DNA from: Bacteroidota bacterium | GTDB lineage: Bacteria > Bacteroidota > Bacteroidia > B-17B0 > Aurantibacillaceae | DNA length: 14,985 bases | Direction: 5' to 3' | Assembly (NCBI GenBank): GCA_947449125.1 | Contig: CANFQR010000012.1 | Coordinates: 1 to 14,985, forward strand | Shown here: positions 7,989-14,985 of the stretch, in pieces | Layout of the letters: every line of letters starts with the position of its first letter | Numbering within the stretch: position 1 is the first letter of the stretch | Made by a program: the position numbers and the translations under genes | The notes under the pieces: model-generated | The model's database searches: none | What the model was told of the DNA's origin: nothing | The model's input: the letters and a program-made list of their open reading frames with translations, nothing else

Positions 7989-9398
7989 ATGAAAATATTT
8001 TTATTACACGTTTTTTTGCTGTCTGTTATTTTTATTAAATCACAATCCTCTTGGGATTTAAGACAGTGCATTGATTATGCACAAAAACACAATATCAGCT
8101 TAAAACAAGCTTCTATAAATAATGAGATTAATAAAAACAATACACTGCAAAGCAAAGCAAGTATACTGCCGTCTATTAATATGGGGGCCCAACATAATTA
8201 TAACTTCGGACAAACTATAGACAGGTTTACAAACACCTTTGCAAATACACAGGTACTTTCACAAAATTTTTTCGTGAGCAGCAATGTTGTTTTATGGAGT
8301 GGATTAAGTCAATATAACAACATAAAAGCAAACGAATATAATTATTTAAGTAGTGTTGAAAATTATAAACAACTACAAAATGATTTATCCTTAAATATTG
8401 CTAACGCCTACATCTCAGTAATTTTCGCAGAAGAATTATTAAAAATATCTCAAAATCAATCTAAAATCACTATCGAACAATTAGAGCGTACTCAAAAACT
8501 CGTTAATGCAGGATCTATTGCAAAAAGTATTGAATATGATATTAAAGCGCAATTAGCTAACGAACAAGTAAATGTAATTACCGCCGAAAATAATTTAAGC
8601 CTGTCTTTACTAAATTTAAAACAATTAATGAACTTTGATTCTATAACTAATTTCGCCATTGCCATACCCGTTATTGAAATTTCTGAAAACAACCTTTTAA
8701 CAGAAAATGTTCAAACTATTTATGAAACAGGATTAAAAACACAACCAAGTATTAAGCGTGGAGAATACTCACTATTAAGTGCAGAAAAAGCGCTTGCCGC
8801 AAGTAAGGGCAGAATCAGTCCTACGCTAAGTTTTAATGCAAGTATGGGTACAGGAACATCAGGTTTAGCAAAAGATATTTTAGGTTTTAAATACGCAGGT
8901 TATCAGATAAGCGGTATTACAAATAAAGGTGATAGCGTTTACAGCCCGGTTACTGAAGTAATTACCCGCAAAACATCTTTCGAAGATCAGTTTAAAAATA
9001 ACGTAAATAAAATTATTGGTTTTACATTAAATATTCCAATATATAACGGTTTACAAAATTATACTTCTGTTAAAAATGCTAAATTAAGTGCGCTTAATGC
9101 CAAATTTAATCAAGAACTTTCTAAACAAAATTTATATAAAACTATTGTGCAAGCCTATATAAGTGCAAAAGCCTCTCTAAATAAATATACCGCCACAAAA
9201 TTAAGCGTTGATGCAGCCTATGAATCCTTTAAATATGCTCAACAAAAATTTGACGCCGGTGTAATTAGTGCTTTTGATTTTAGCGTATCAAAAAATAGAC
9301 TGTTTGCTGCTGAAAGTAATTTACTCCAGGCAAAATACGACTATATTTTTAAGCTAAAAGTGTTGGATTATTACCAAGGAAAGCCACTGGATTTATAA
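7989..9398 (+). CDS. TolC-family outer-membrane efflux channel
   Basis: A 469-residue exported protein with a signal peptide ending at about residue 19 (IKSQ). The mature start SSWDLRQCIDYAQKHNISLKQ is the usual TolC-family opening, followed by long amphipathic helices forming two repeats at about 25-215 and 245-460. A Bacteroidota-type segment NFGQTID at 72-78 precedes the first strand region; ISPTLSFNASMG near 275 and LNIPIYNGLQN near 350 mark the second repeat. TolC trimers form an outer-membrane and periplasmic duct for tripartite efflux pumps or type I secretion. No membrane-fusion protein or pump is adjacent: upstream is the WecA-like gene (78 bases away) and downstream a convergent gene. 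The partner and substrate are therefore unknown. The gene may be a passenger of the surface-glycan run or have its own promoter. Confidence 0.92.
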   Translation: MKIFLLHVFLLSVIFIKSQSSWDLRQCIDYAQKHNISLKQASINNEINKNNTLQSKASILPSINMGAQHNYNFGQTIDRFTNTFANTQVLSQNFFVSSNVVLWSGLSQYNNIKANEYNYLSSVENYKQLQNDLSLNIANAYISVIFAEELLKISQNQSKITIEQLERTQKLVNAGSIAKSIEYDIKAQLANEQVNVITAENNLSLSLLNLKQLMNFDSITNFAIAIPVIEISENNLLTENVQTIYETGLKTQPSIKRGEYSLLSAEKALAASKGRISPTLSFNASMGTGTSGLAKDILGFKYAGYQISGITNKGDSVYSPVTEVITRKTSFEDQFKNNVNKIIGFTLNIPIYNGLQNYTSVKNAKLSALNAKFNQELSKQNLYKTIVQAYISAKASLNKYTATKLSVDAAYESFKYAQQKFDAGVISAFDFSVSKNRLFAAESNLLQAKYDYIFKLKVLDYYQGKPLDL

Positions 9399-9399
9399 A

Positions 9400-9430
9400 T
9401 TCAAAAACAAAATCAGCCTTGTTTTTTGAA
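9400..9430. terminator. Possible bidirectional terminator between convergent genes
   Basis: TTCAAAAACAA (9400-9410) and TTGTTTTTTGAA (9419-9430) form an inverted repeat with one bulged T around an 8-base loop. It starts 2 bases after the TolC-family stop and overlaps the last codons of the convergent DedA gene. The arms are A/T-rich and could supply a U-tract in either direction, but the stem is weak. Confidence 0.4.
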
Positions 9431-10033
9431 TAAAATTTTTAAAATCGGAAGTGCTGTAATCACTATTAAAGCAATAAAAATGTACCCCATGTAATTGATA
9501 ATTTGAGGGAACCATTGTACTAAAAAATATCCTATTGAAGAAAGGCTTAAAATCCAAACAATAGCACCTATTAAATTAAATACCATAAATTTTACAACAT
9601 CTACTTTTATAACACCTGCTATAATTGGTGCAAAAGTTCTAACTACTGGTAAAAAACGCGCTATTATTAACGTCATGTTTCCTCCATATTTATTATAATA
9701 ACTTTTGGTTAGTTCAATATGTTTTTGTTTAAAAATTATACTGTCTTTTTTCGCATATAACTTTTGGCCTGTAAATTTGCCAAACCAAAAACCAACTACA
9801 TTACCCAAAACTGCGGCAAAAGTCATTAACAAAACTAATATAAGATAGCTAGTGTTTATTAATTCGGGCTTTGCCTTACATAACATTCCGGCTAACAGAA
9901 TTAAATTATCGCCGGGTAAAAAAAACCCAACTAACAAACCGGTTTCGGCAAAAATAACAAACAATAAAAGCCATAAACCTCCATACTCTATAATGCTATT
10001 AGGGTCAGTTAATTGTTTTAAAAACTCCCACAT
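9413..10033 (-). CDS. DedA family inner-membrane protein
   Basis: A 206-residue polytopic protein with the DedA (SNARE-associated/VTT) signatures FAETGLLVGFFLPGDNLILL (28-47), including Glu30 and Asp42, and ARFLPVVRTFAPIIAG (125-140) with Arg126 and Arg132. These match the acidic pair and arginine pair needed by E. coli YqjA/YghB. DedA proteins sit in the inner membrane with re-entrant loops; some (UptA) return undecaprenyl phosphate to the cytoplasmic face, and others affect membrane potential, envelope stress or drug tolerance. The ATG at 10033 is 3 bases past the stop of the upstream ABC gene, so the two form an operon. The substrate here is not established; carrier recycling is the favoured inference given the other glycan genes. 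Length is typical of the family (about 200-220). Confidence 0.9.
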   Translation of the reverse strand: MWEFLKQLTDPNSIIEYGGLWLLLFVIFAETGLLVGFFLPGDNLILLAGMLCKAKPELINTSYLILVLLMTFAAVLGNVVGFWFGKFTGQKLYAKKDSIIFKQKHIELTKSYYNKYGGNMTLIIARFLPVVRTFAPIIAGVIKVDVVKFMVFNLIGAIVWILSLSSIGYFLVQWFPQIINYMGYIFIALIVITALPILKILFKKQG

Positions 10034-10036
10034 AAA

Positions 10037-11860
10037 TTATTGTTTAGGTAAATTTAGCGACGCGAAATAATTTTGCTTTTGACTAATAGACGCTTTTATG
10101 TCATCTAAATTACCTTTTGGTATCGAATCAATTAATCGTCGGGTATAATCACTTTTAGGGTTCATGTAAACATCATCAGGATCTCCAATCTCTTCAATCT
10201 TGCCCTTTTGCATAACCACCATTCTGTCGCTCATAAATTTAACAACGCTTAAATCATGACTAATAAAAATATATGTGAATTTAAATTCTTGTTTTAAATC
10301 GTTTAATAAATTTAATACCTGTGCCTGAACACTAACATCTAAGGCACTTACGCTCTCGTCGCAAATAATAAATTTTGGATTTAAGGCCAATGCACGAGCA
10401 ATACAAACACGCTGCCTTTGACCTCCACTAAATTCATGCGGGTACCGATTAAAATGTTTTTCTTCAAGACCTACTTTGTTTAGTAAATCATACACCTTAT
10501 CTCTGCGTTGGCTATCTTTTTGTAAAATGCCATGAATTTTCATTGGCTCCATTAACGCGTCGCCAATTTTTAATCTCGGATTTAAAGATGAATAAGGATC
10601 CTGAAAAATAATTTGCATATCTTTTCTATGCTCTCTAAAATCTTTCTCCTTAATAGTTAATATATTATTACCCTTATATAAAATTTGTCCGTCAATAGCT
10701 GGTGTTAATTTTAAAATTGTCCGGCCTAATGTTGTTTTACCGCATCCGCTTTCGCCAACCAATCCAAGTGTTTCGCCTTCGTATACGTCAAACGACACAT
10801 CGTCAACTGCTTTTGAATAAGATACTACTTTGCCAAATAATGTTTTTGCTGCAGGATACCAAGTTTTTACGTTTTTTAATTCTAAAATTTTGCTGTTTCT
10901 GTATAATTCTGTGTGTTTGTTCTCGCGTTCTTCTTTTGTAATTACCATGTTGTTAATGGCATTACTTAATTTGTTATCAAGCTCTATAATTTCGCCATTT
11001 TGATTTCGTGTCATAAAATCACTTACAACAGGTAACCGTTTAATGCGTTTATCTAAAGGTGGCCTGCAGGCCAATAAACTTTTTGTATATGGATGTTTTG
11101 GATTAGAAAAAATTTCAAAAACTGGGCCCTGCTCAACCACTTTACCTTTATACATTACCATTACATTGTCTGCCAGTTCGGCTATTACCCCAAGGTCGTG
11201 AGTAATAAAAACAATCCCCATGTTATAAGTTACCTGAAGTTTTTTCATCAACTCAATTATGGTTTTTTGAACTGTTACGTCCAACGCAGTGGTTGGTTCA
11301 TCGGCAATTAATACATTTGGCTGGCAACTCATTGCCATAGCAATCATTACACGCTGTTTTTGGCCACCAGACAGCTGATGTGGATATCTGTCTAAAATTA
11401 ATGCCGGGTTTGGTAACTGCACCTCTTCAAACAGCTTTATTGTTTTTTCTCTTGCTTCTTGTTTTGAAATAGATTGATGCAATAAAATAGCCTCCATTAC
11501 CTGATCTCCGCATGTAATCACAGGATTTAAGGAAGTCATTGGCTCCTGAAAAATCATAGCAATTTCACTACCGCGATATTGACGCATGTTTTCGTCAGAA
11601 ATTTTTACTAAATCAACTATGCCGTTATTTTTTGCATGATAAATAATTTCTCCTGAAGTGATTTTGCCGGGTGGATTTGGAATTAAACGCATAACAGAAA
11701 GTGAGGTAACCGATTTTCCGGAACCACTTTCTCCAACTATTCCAATTGTTTCTCCCTTATGAAGCGTAAATGAAACATCATTAACTGCTTTAAACAATTC
11801 GTTATCGGACCTGAATTGTGTTACTAAATTTTTTACTTCTAATAAAGGTTGTTTTACCAT
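10037..11860 (-). CDS. Dual-ATPase ABC transporter protein, oligopeptide/dipeptide (Opp/Dpp, YejF-like) type
   Basis: A 607-residue protein holding two complete ABC ATPase domains. Domain one (about 6-270): Walker A GESGSGKS (43-50), Q-loop [10 protein letters not shown] (104-113), signature LSGGQKQR (163-170), Walker B VLIADE (183-188) and switch His221. Domain two (about 325-585): GESGCGKT (369-376), [11 protein letters not shown] (419-429), FSGGQRQR (477-484), FIICDE (497-502) and His535. Both sites look catalytically intact. The C-terminal extension after each domain ([12 protein letters not shown], 256-267) is typical of oligopeptide/nickel importers, and fused versions include YejF and GsiA. 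The protein would sit on the cytoplasmic face and energise import of peptides or similar solutes. No permease or binding-protein gene adjoins it; its operon partner is a DedA gene. The substrate is therefore only a family-level guess. No Shine-Dalgarno sequence precedes the ATG. Confidence 0.92.
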   Translation of the reverse strand: MVKQPLLEVKNLVTQFRSDNELFKAVNDVSFTLHKGETIGIVGESGSGKSVTSLSVMRLIPNPPGKITSGEIIYHAKNNGIVDLVKISDENMRQYRGSEIAMIFQEPMTSLNPVITCGDQVMEAILLHQSISKQEAREKTIKLFEEVQLPNPALILDRYPHQLSGGQKQRVMIAMAMSCQPNVLIADEPTTALDVTVQKTIIELMKKLQVTYNMGIVFITHDLGVIAELADNVMVMYKGKVVEQGPVFEIFSNPKHPYTKSLLACRPPLDKRIKRLPVVSDFMTRNQNGEIIELDNKLSNAINNMVITKEERENKHTELYRNSKILELKNVKTWYPAAKTLFGKVVSYSKAVDDVSFDVYEGETLGLVGESGCGKTTLGRTILKLTPAIDGQILYKGNNILTIKEKDFREHRKDMQIIFQDPYSSLNPRLKIGDALMEPMKIHGILQKDSQRRDKVYDLLNKVGLEEKHFNRYPHEFSGGQRQRVCIARALALNPKFIICDESVSALDVSVQAQVLNLLNDLKQEFKFTYIFISHDLSVVKFMSDRMVVMQKGKIEEIGDPDDVYMNPKSDYTRRLIDSIPKGNLDDIKASISQKQNYFASLNLPKQ

Positions 11861-12062
11861 ACAACAACTGTTAGTGCAATTGAGCCTACATAAATTTAAT
11901 TTCTAAAATAAAACAAAAAGTGATTTAATTGTAAGTTCAACGTATTTTCTTATACACATTGCATTCTTACTAATTTTATTTGAACGTGTTATAAAAAACT
12001 TTTACGAACGAATTTTTTCATAAAACAATACATTGTATATTGCAGATTATAAAATAAATAAC

Positions 12063-14045
12063 ATGAAAAAATTATTTTTATTACTGTCTCTACTTGGTTT
12101 AAATTGTTTAAATGCACAAGAACATTTTTGTGCAAAGTCAAAACAAAACCTAATGTCTTCTCAAATTAAACACCAGGCAAGAACGGCAGTATTAGCACCT
12201 CAAATTTCACATGAATTAAAATACGATATAAAATTTGTTCATCTGAATTTAAATTGCGAGCGAACAAATAAATACATAAGCGGAAACGTAAAAACAGTTG
12301 CTACGGTAACAATAGCTCCTCTAGACACTTTTATGACAATTTTACATCAAAATCACACCGTTGATTCTGTAAGATTTAATGGCATCTTGTTGGCCTCTGT
12401 GAGAAAAGACAGTGCCATTAAAGTAGCATTGCCTACACCTTTAACAGCCGGCAACTCATTTACTGTGGTGGTTTATTACAAAGGCACAGCACCAACCGGT
12501 GGTTCTGCTATTGGCAGCGGATATAGTTTCGGCAACTCAACATCATGGGGAAATCAAGCCAGTTGGAGTTTAAGTGAAGCTATAGCCGCATACCACTGGT
12601 GGCCATGTAAACAAATTTTGTCAGATAAGATTGATTCGAGCTGGGTATTTGTAACAACAGATTCAACTAATAAGGTTGGCTCCAATGGTAAATTGCAAAA
12701 TGTTGTTGTTGTAGGAAATAAAAAACGCTACGAATGGAAATCGCGAACACCAATTAATTATTATCTAATTTCGGTAGCTACTGCAAAATATAAAGAATAT
12801 AACTTATATGCGCACCCACTCTATTTACCAAACGATTCTATTTTAATTCAAAATTATATTTATGATAATGCCATTAACAATACATCCTTTAATACACAAA
12901 AAAACACTTTAAACAAAATGCCACAGGTTATGGAATTTCAATGTAAACTATACGGCATGTATCCTTTTTACAAAGAAAAATACGGGCATTGCATGACCCC
13001 TTTTAGCGGCGGCATGGAACATCAAACCATGACTAGTTTAGGCTTTTTTGATTATTATGTGGACGCTCACGAATTAGGACATCAATGGTGGGGCGATAAC
13101 GTTACCTGTAAAAGTTGGGGAGACATCTGGATTAACGAAGGTTTTGCTTCCTATACAGAACATCTTGTTGCTCAATATTTAGATAATGCCAATTTTGCTT
13201 CCAATTTAAACGCTGCACATACCAGCGTTATGTCTCAGGCAGGTGGAAAGGTTCACGTTTCCGGTCAAGACACTATGAATTCAAATATTATTTTCAGTTC
13301 TCGCTTAACTTACGATAAAGGTGGTTCAATTATAAGAACACTGCAATTTGTAACCAATGATGATAGTTTATGGTTTAATACGCTAAGGGGTTTTCAAAAT
13401 ACATTTAAAAACAGCACTGCCTCTGTAATTGATTTTATGAATTATTACCAAACTCAAACTGGTATTAATCCTACACAATTTTTTAATCAATGGTACTACG
13501 GTCAGGGCTACCCCACTTTTAATGTAAAAGGCTTTATTAATGGCAGTACATTTACATTACAAAGTACACAAAGCACAAGCTTTCCGTCATCGGTACCATT
13601 ATTTATAACACCAATGGAATATAAATTAAGTCGTACAGGGTTTCCTGATACAACTGTAAGAGTAATGCATAGTAATGCGGTTGAAAATTACACCTTTAAC
13701 TTACAAGGAACTGTTACCGGTATTGTATGCGATCCAAATAACTGGGTAATAAATAAAGTAACCGGTCCCACCTTGTCCTATGTTGGAATAAATGAACTTG
13801 AATACAATCATGCTGATTTTAAAATTGGCCCGAATCCAACTAAAGGCATTTTATACATTCAAAATCCTGAAAACAAAAAAGGAACATTAAAAGTAATTGA
13901 TGCTGCAGGTAAACTAATACTTGAGAAAAAAACAGAATCAGAAATTATGTTCGACTTAAACACTTACCCTAACGGTATTTATTTTGTTACATATTTTGAC
14001 AACAACAATGTCGAATGTTATGCTCAAAAAATAATTAAGGAATAA
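12063..14045 (+). CDS. Secreted M1-family zinc metallopeptidase with T9SS sorting domain
   Basis: A 660-residue exported peptidase. The ATG at 12063 gives MKKLFLLLSLLGLNCLNAQ, a standard signal peptide; the frame is open back to 12033, but that would bury the signal behind ten residues. An N-terminal beta domain (about 45-245) precedes the gluzincin catalytic domain with the substrate motif GGMEH (316-320), zinc site HELGH (336-340) and third ligand Glu359 in NEG, the HExxH-18-E spacing of M1 aminopeptidases. Tyr417 in LTYDKGGSII is the likely catalytic tyrosine. The last 75 or so residues (FKIGPNPTKGILYIQNPE onward, ending QKIIKE) form a type A T9SS C-terminal domain, which directs export across the outer membrane and surface attachment or release. 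It probably trims peptides outside the cell. It is monocistronic, divergent from the ABC gene and convergent with the TPR gene. Confidence 0.93.
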   Translation: MKKLFLLLSLLGLNCLNAQEHFCAKSKQNLMSSQIKHQARTAVLAPQISHELKYDIKFVHLNLNCERTNKYISGNVKTVATVTIAPLDTFMTILHQNHTVDSVRFNGILLASVRKDSAIKVALPTPLTAGNSFTVVVYYKGTAPTGGSAIGSGYSFGNSTSWGNQASWSLSEAIAAYHWWPCKQILSDKIDSSWVFVTTDSTNKVGSNGKLQNVVVVGNKKRYEWKSRTPINYYLISVATAKYKEYNLYAHPLYLPNDSILIQNYIYDNAINNTSFNTQKNTLNKMPQVMEFQCKLYGMYPFYKEKYGHCMTPFSGGMEHQTMTSLGFFDYYVDAHELGHQWWGDNVTCKSWGDIWINEGFASYTEHLVAQYLDNANFASNLNAAHTSVMSQAGGKVHVSGQDTMNSNIIFSSRLTYDKGGSIIRTLQFVTNDDSLWFNTLRGFQNTFKNSTASVIDFMNYYQTQTGINPTQFFNQWYYGQGYPTFNVKGFINGSTFTLQSTQSTSFPSSVPLFITPMEYKLSRTGFPDTTVRVMHSNAVENYTFNLQGTVTGIVCDPNNWVINKVTGPTLSYVGINELEYNHADFKIGPNPTKGILYIQNPENKKGTLKVIDAAGKLILEKKTESEIMFDLNTYPNGIYFVTYFDNNNVECYAQKIIKE

Positions 14046-14053
14046 TATAGTTG

Positions 14054-14110
14054 GCTATGCAGTATTTATTTTACTTCTTTTAAAATTGTGTTTCGGTTGG
14101 ACTGCATAGC
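14054..14110. repeat. Spaced 10-bp inverted repeat at a convergent gene junction
   Basis: GCTATGCAGT at 14054-14063 and ACTGCATAGC at 14101-14110 are exact reverse complements separated by 37 bases. The left arm is in the gap after the peptidase stop; the right arm lies in the last codons of the TPR gene. No T-run follows either arm, so it is not a canonical intrinsic terminator. Confidence 0.5.
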
Positions 14111-14764
14111 TTGGTTGGTAAACTGAAGCGATTTTAATATACTTATGCAGCTATCTCTTTTATTTGTCAATAAATACGAAATAGCCAAATAATAGTTTGC
14201 TTTATTAAAGTATTCTGAATTTTTATCGATTCTTCTTAAATCAATTAAAGCACTATCTGGCTTATCTAATTTTAAAAAGCATAATCCTTTGTAATAGTTT
14301 GCTGTATCGTTATTTAATACCTCTTTAAAATATTTAATAGCTTTTTCAAATTCACCAACCCTATAATAACTCATGCCATTAAATAATGCGGTATGGTTTG
14401 TTCGTGCATCATTCATATAAACACTAAAGCCTTCATCATTAACAAAATAGTTCTTTTTGTTTTTTGTTGACGTGTTCATAAAAAGAAAAACACTAAAGCC
14501 AAGCAAAATTATTATAGACGCAACTTTAAATAATAAATGTTTATTAAATGCCTGCTTTTTTGCTTTAAGAAGTTCTGGCGGATTTATAAATAAGGTTAGC
14601 GTTTCTATATTATAATTGTTTTTCTCTAGAAAATGTTTGAGATTGTTGATGTCAGAATCTGTAAATTGATTTGTCTTAATGAATTCTATCACAGCAAAAA
14701 CATCAGCATTGTTTAGCAGAGAGTTTAAAATTTCATGATATGTATATTGCTTTATGTTTCTCAT
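14066..14764 (-). CDS. Membrane-anchored TPR protein, possible regulator of the adjacent sigma factor
   Basis: A 232-residue protein with three parts: a cytoplasmic-looking N-terminal region (about 1-75) rich in short helices, one membrane helix at about 77-97 (HLLFKVASIIILLGFSVFLF), and a C-terminal TPR-like region (about 120-215) with three helical pairs, including YYRVGEFEKAIKYFKEVL (133-150) and YYLAISYLLTNKRDSCISIL (191-210). The Bacteroidota often have proteins of this plan next to ECF sigma genes, where they may act as anti-sigma factors or sensors. Here its ATG shares one base with the stop of the upstream sigma-like gene (TAATG), implying translational coupling. No zinc-binding anti-sigma motif is visible, so the anti-sigma role is inference. 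Its 3' end faces the M1 peptidase gene 20 bases away. Confidence 0.75.
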   Translation of the reverse strand: MRNIKQYTYHEILNSLLNNADVFAVIEFIKTNQFTDSDINNLKHFLEKNNYNIETLTLFINPPELLKAKKQAFNKHLLFKVASIIILLGFSVFLFMNTSTKNKKNYFVNDEGFSVYMNDARTNHTALFNGMSYYRVGEFEKAIKYFKEVLNNDTANYYKGLCFLKLDKPDSALIDLRRIDKNSEYFNKANYYLAISYLLTNKRDSCISILKSLQFTNQAMQSNRNTILKEVK

Positions 14765-14985
14765 TACATAAATATATTCCAGATTGTTTTTACTTTTTGT
14801 TTTGCCGAATGTATAGTATTTCTTACAGTGTTATAACTTATTTTTTCTTGCTCGGCAATTTCCTCATGTTTATATCCGCTCAAATGCAGTTTTAATATTT
14901 CCTTTTCCCGTTTTGGTAAATAATCAAGTAACAAATTAAAGGCGTCAATGTTATAACGATTAACTATGTTATTTGTACCTATTAC
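14764..14985 (-). CDS. Sigma-70 family (ECF-type) RNA polymerase sigma factor, C-terminal part only
   Basis: The minus strand is open from the right edge to a TAA at 14764-14766, giving 73 residues of the C-terminus. They include LLLDYLPKREKEILKLHLSG, then YKHEEIAEQEKISYNTVRNT and IHSAKQKVKTIWNIFM. This is a sigma region 4 helix-turn-helix: LPxRExEIxxL, GxxxxEIAExxxIS, TVxNxIxxAxxKxK. It would recognise the -35-equivalent promoter element. The N-terminal region 2 lies beyond the window, so a LuxR-type response regulator cannot be wholly excluded, although the LPKRE opening and the helix after the HTH favour a sigma factor. The stop overlaps by one base the start of the TPR membrane protein gene, the usual arrangement for a sigma factor and its regulator. 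Confidence 0.75.
   Translation of the reverse strand, partial: VIGTNNIVNRYNIDAFNLLLDYLPKREKEILKLHLSGYKHEEIAEQEKISYNTVRNTIHSAKQKVKTIWNIFM

Noticed and set aside
8492..8692. Antisense open frame of 66 codons inside the TolC-family gene
   Set aside because: It lies wholly inside a well-supported gene, has no recognisable domain and no start signal; it is a by-product of the coding sequence on the other strand.
9852..10070. Plus-strand open frame over the DedA start and ABC end
   Set aside because: The sequence is explained by two motif-supported genes on the minus strand; the frame has no family resemblance.
10702..11311. Two short plus-strand open frames (10702-10941 and 11093-11311) inside the ABC gene
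   Set aside because: Both are antisense to intact ATPase domains and show no protein-like features.
12026..12042. Imperfect palindrome CAATACATTGTATATTG upstream of the M1 peptidase, considered as an operator
   Set aside because: The symmetric core is only five bases per arm and A/T-rich, with no regulator nearby to pair with it.
12033..12062. Upstream ATG for the M1 peptidase at 12033
   Set aside because: It would put ten polar residues before a standard MKKLF signal peptide; the start at 12063 is much more likely.

Overview
The window looks like ordinary chromosome from a low-GC (about one third G+C by eye) member of the Bacteroidota. Four things point there: a secreted peptidase with a type IX secretion (T9SS) C-terminal sorting domain, a DUF3098 gene beside uppP and ftsX, a Wzi/RemB-type outer-membrane barrel, and mostly absent Shine-Dalgarno sequences. 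The class or family cannot be fixed from this sequence. There are no rRNA, tRNA, CRISPR, insertion-sequence or phage signals. Coding density is high: the longest gap, about 200 bases at 11861-12062, holds only the divergent promoter region, so no gap exceeds 300 bases.

Layout. 1-152 (-): 5' end of an S4-domain (Hsp15-like) RNA-binding protein. 207-2980 (-): Bax inhibitor-1 family protein, FtsX, UppP and a DUF3098 protein, transcribed in the order DUF3098, uppP, ftsX, Bax inhibitor, with a strong intrinsic terminator at 171-196. 3094-9398 (+): gmd and fcl (GDP-L-fucose synthesis), a Wzi/RemB-like outer-membrane barrel, a WecA/TagO-like polyprenyl-phosphate sugar-1-phosphate transferase, and a TolC-family channel. 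9413-11860 (-): a two-ATPase peptide-type ABC protein followed after 3 bases by a DedA membrane protein. 12063-14045 (+): secreted M1 metallopeptidase. 14066-14985 (-): a partial sigma-70 region 4 protein overlapping by one base a membrane-anchored TPR protein.

How they work together. Most of the window concerns the cell envelope. Gmd and Fcl make GDP-L-fucose, the WecA-like enzyme starts glycans on undecaprenyl phosphate, UppP regenerates that lipid carrier, DedA may return it across the inner membrane, and the Wzi/RemB-like barrel may hold surface polysaccharide or support gliding. FtsX belongs to septal wall remodelling. The sigma/TPR pair looks like a membrane-linked regulatory unit.

Nothing here amounts to a clearly undescribed system. 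The points most worth following are the sigma-TPR pair, the barrel and WecA-like genes that abut exactly, and an S4 gene that starts 19 bases beyond a strong terminator.
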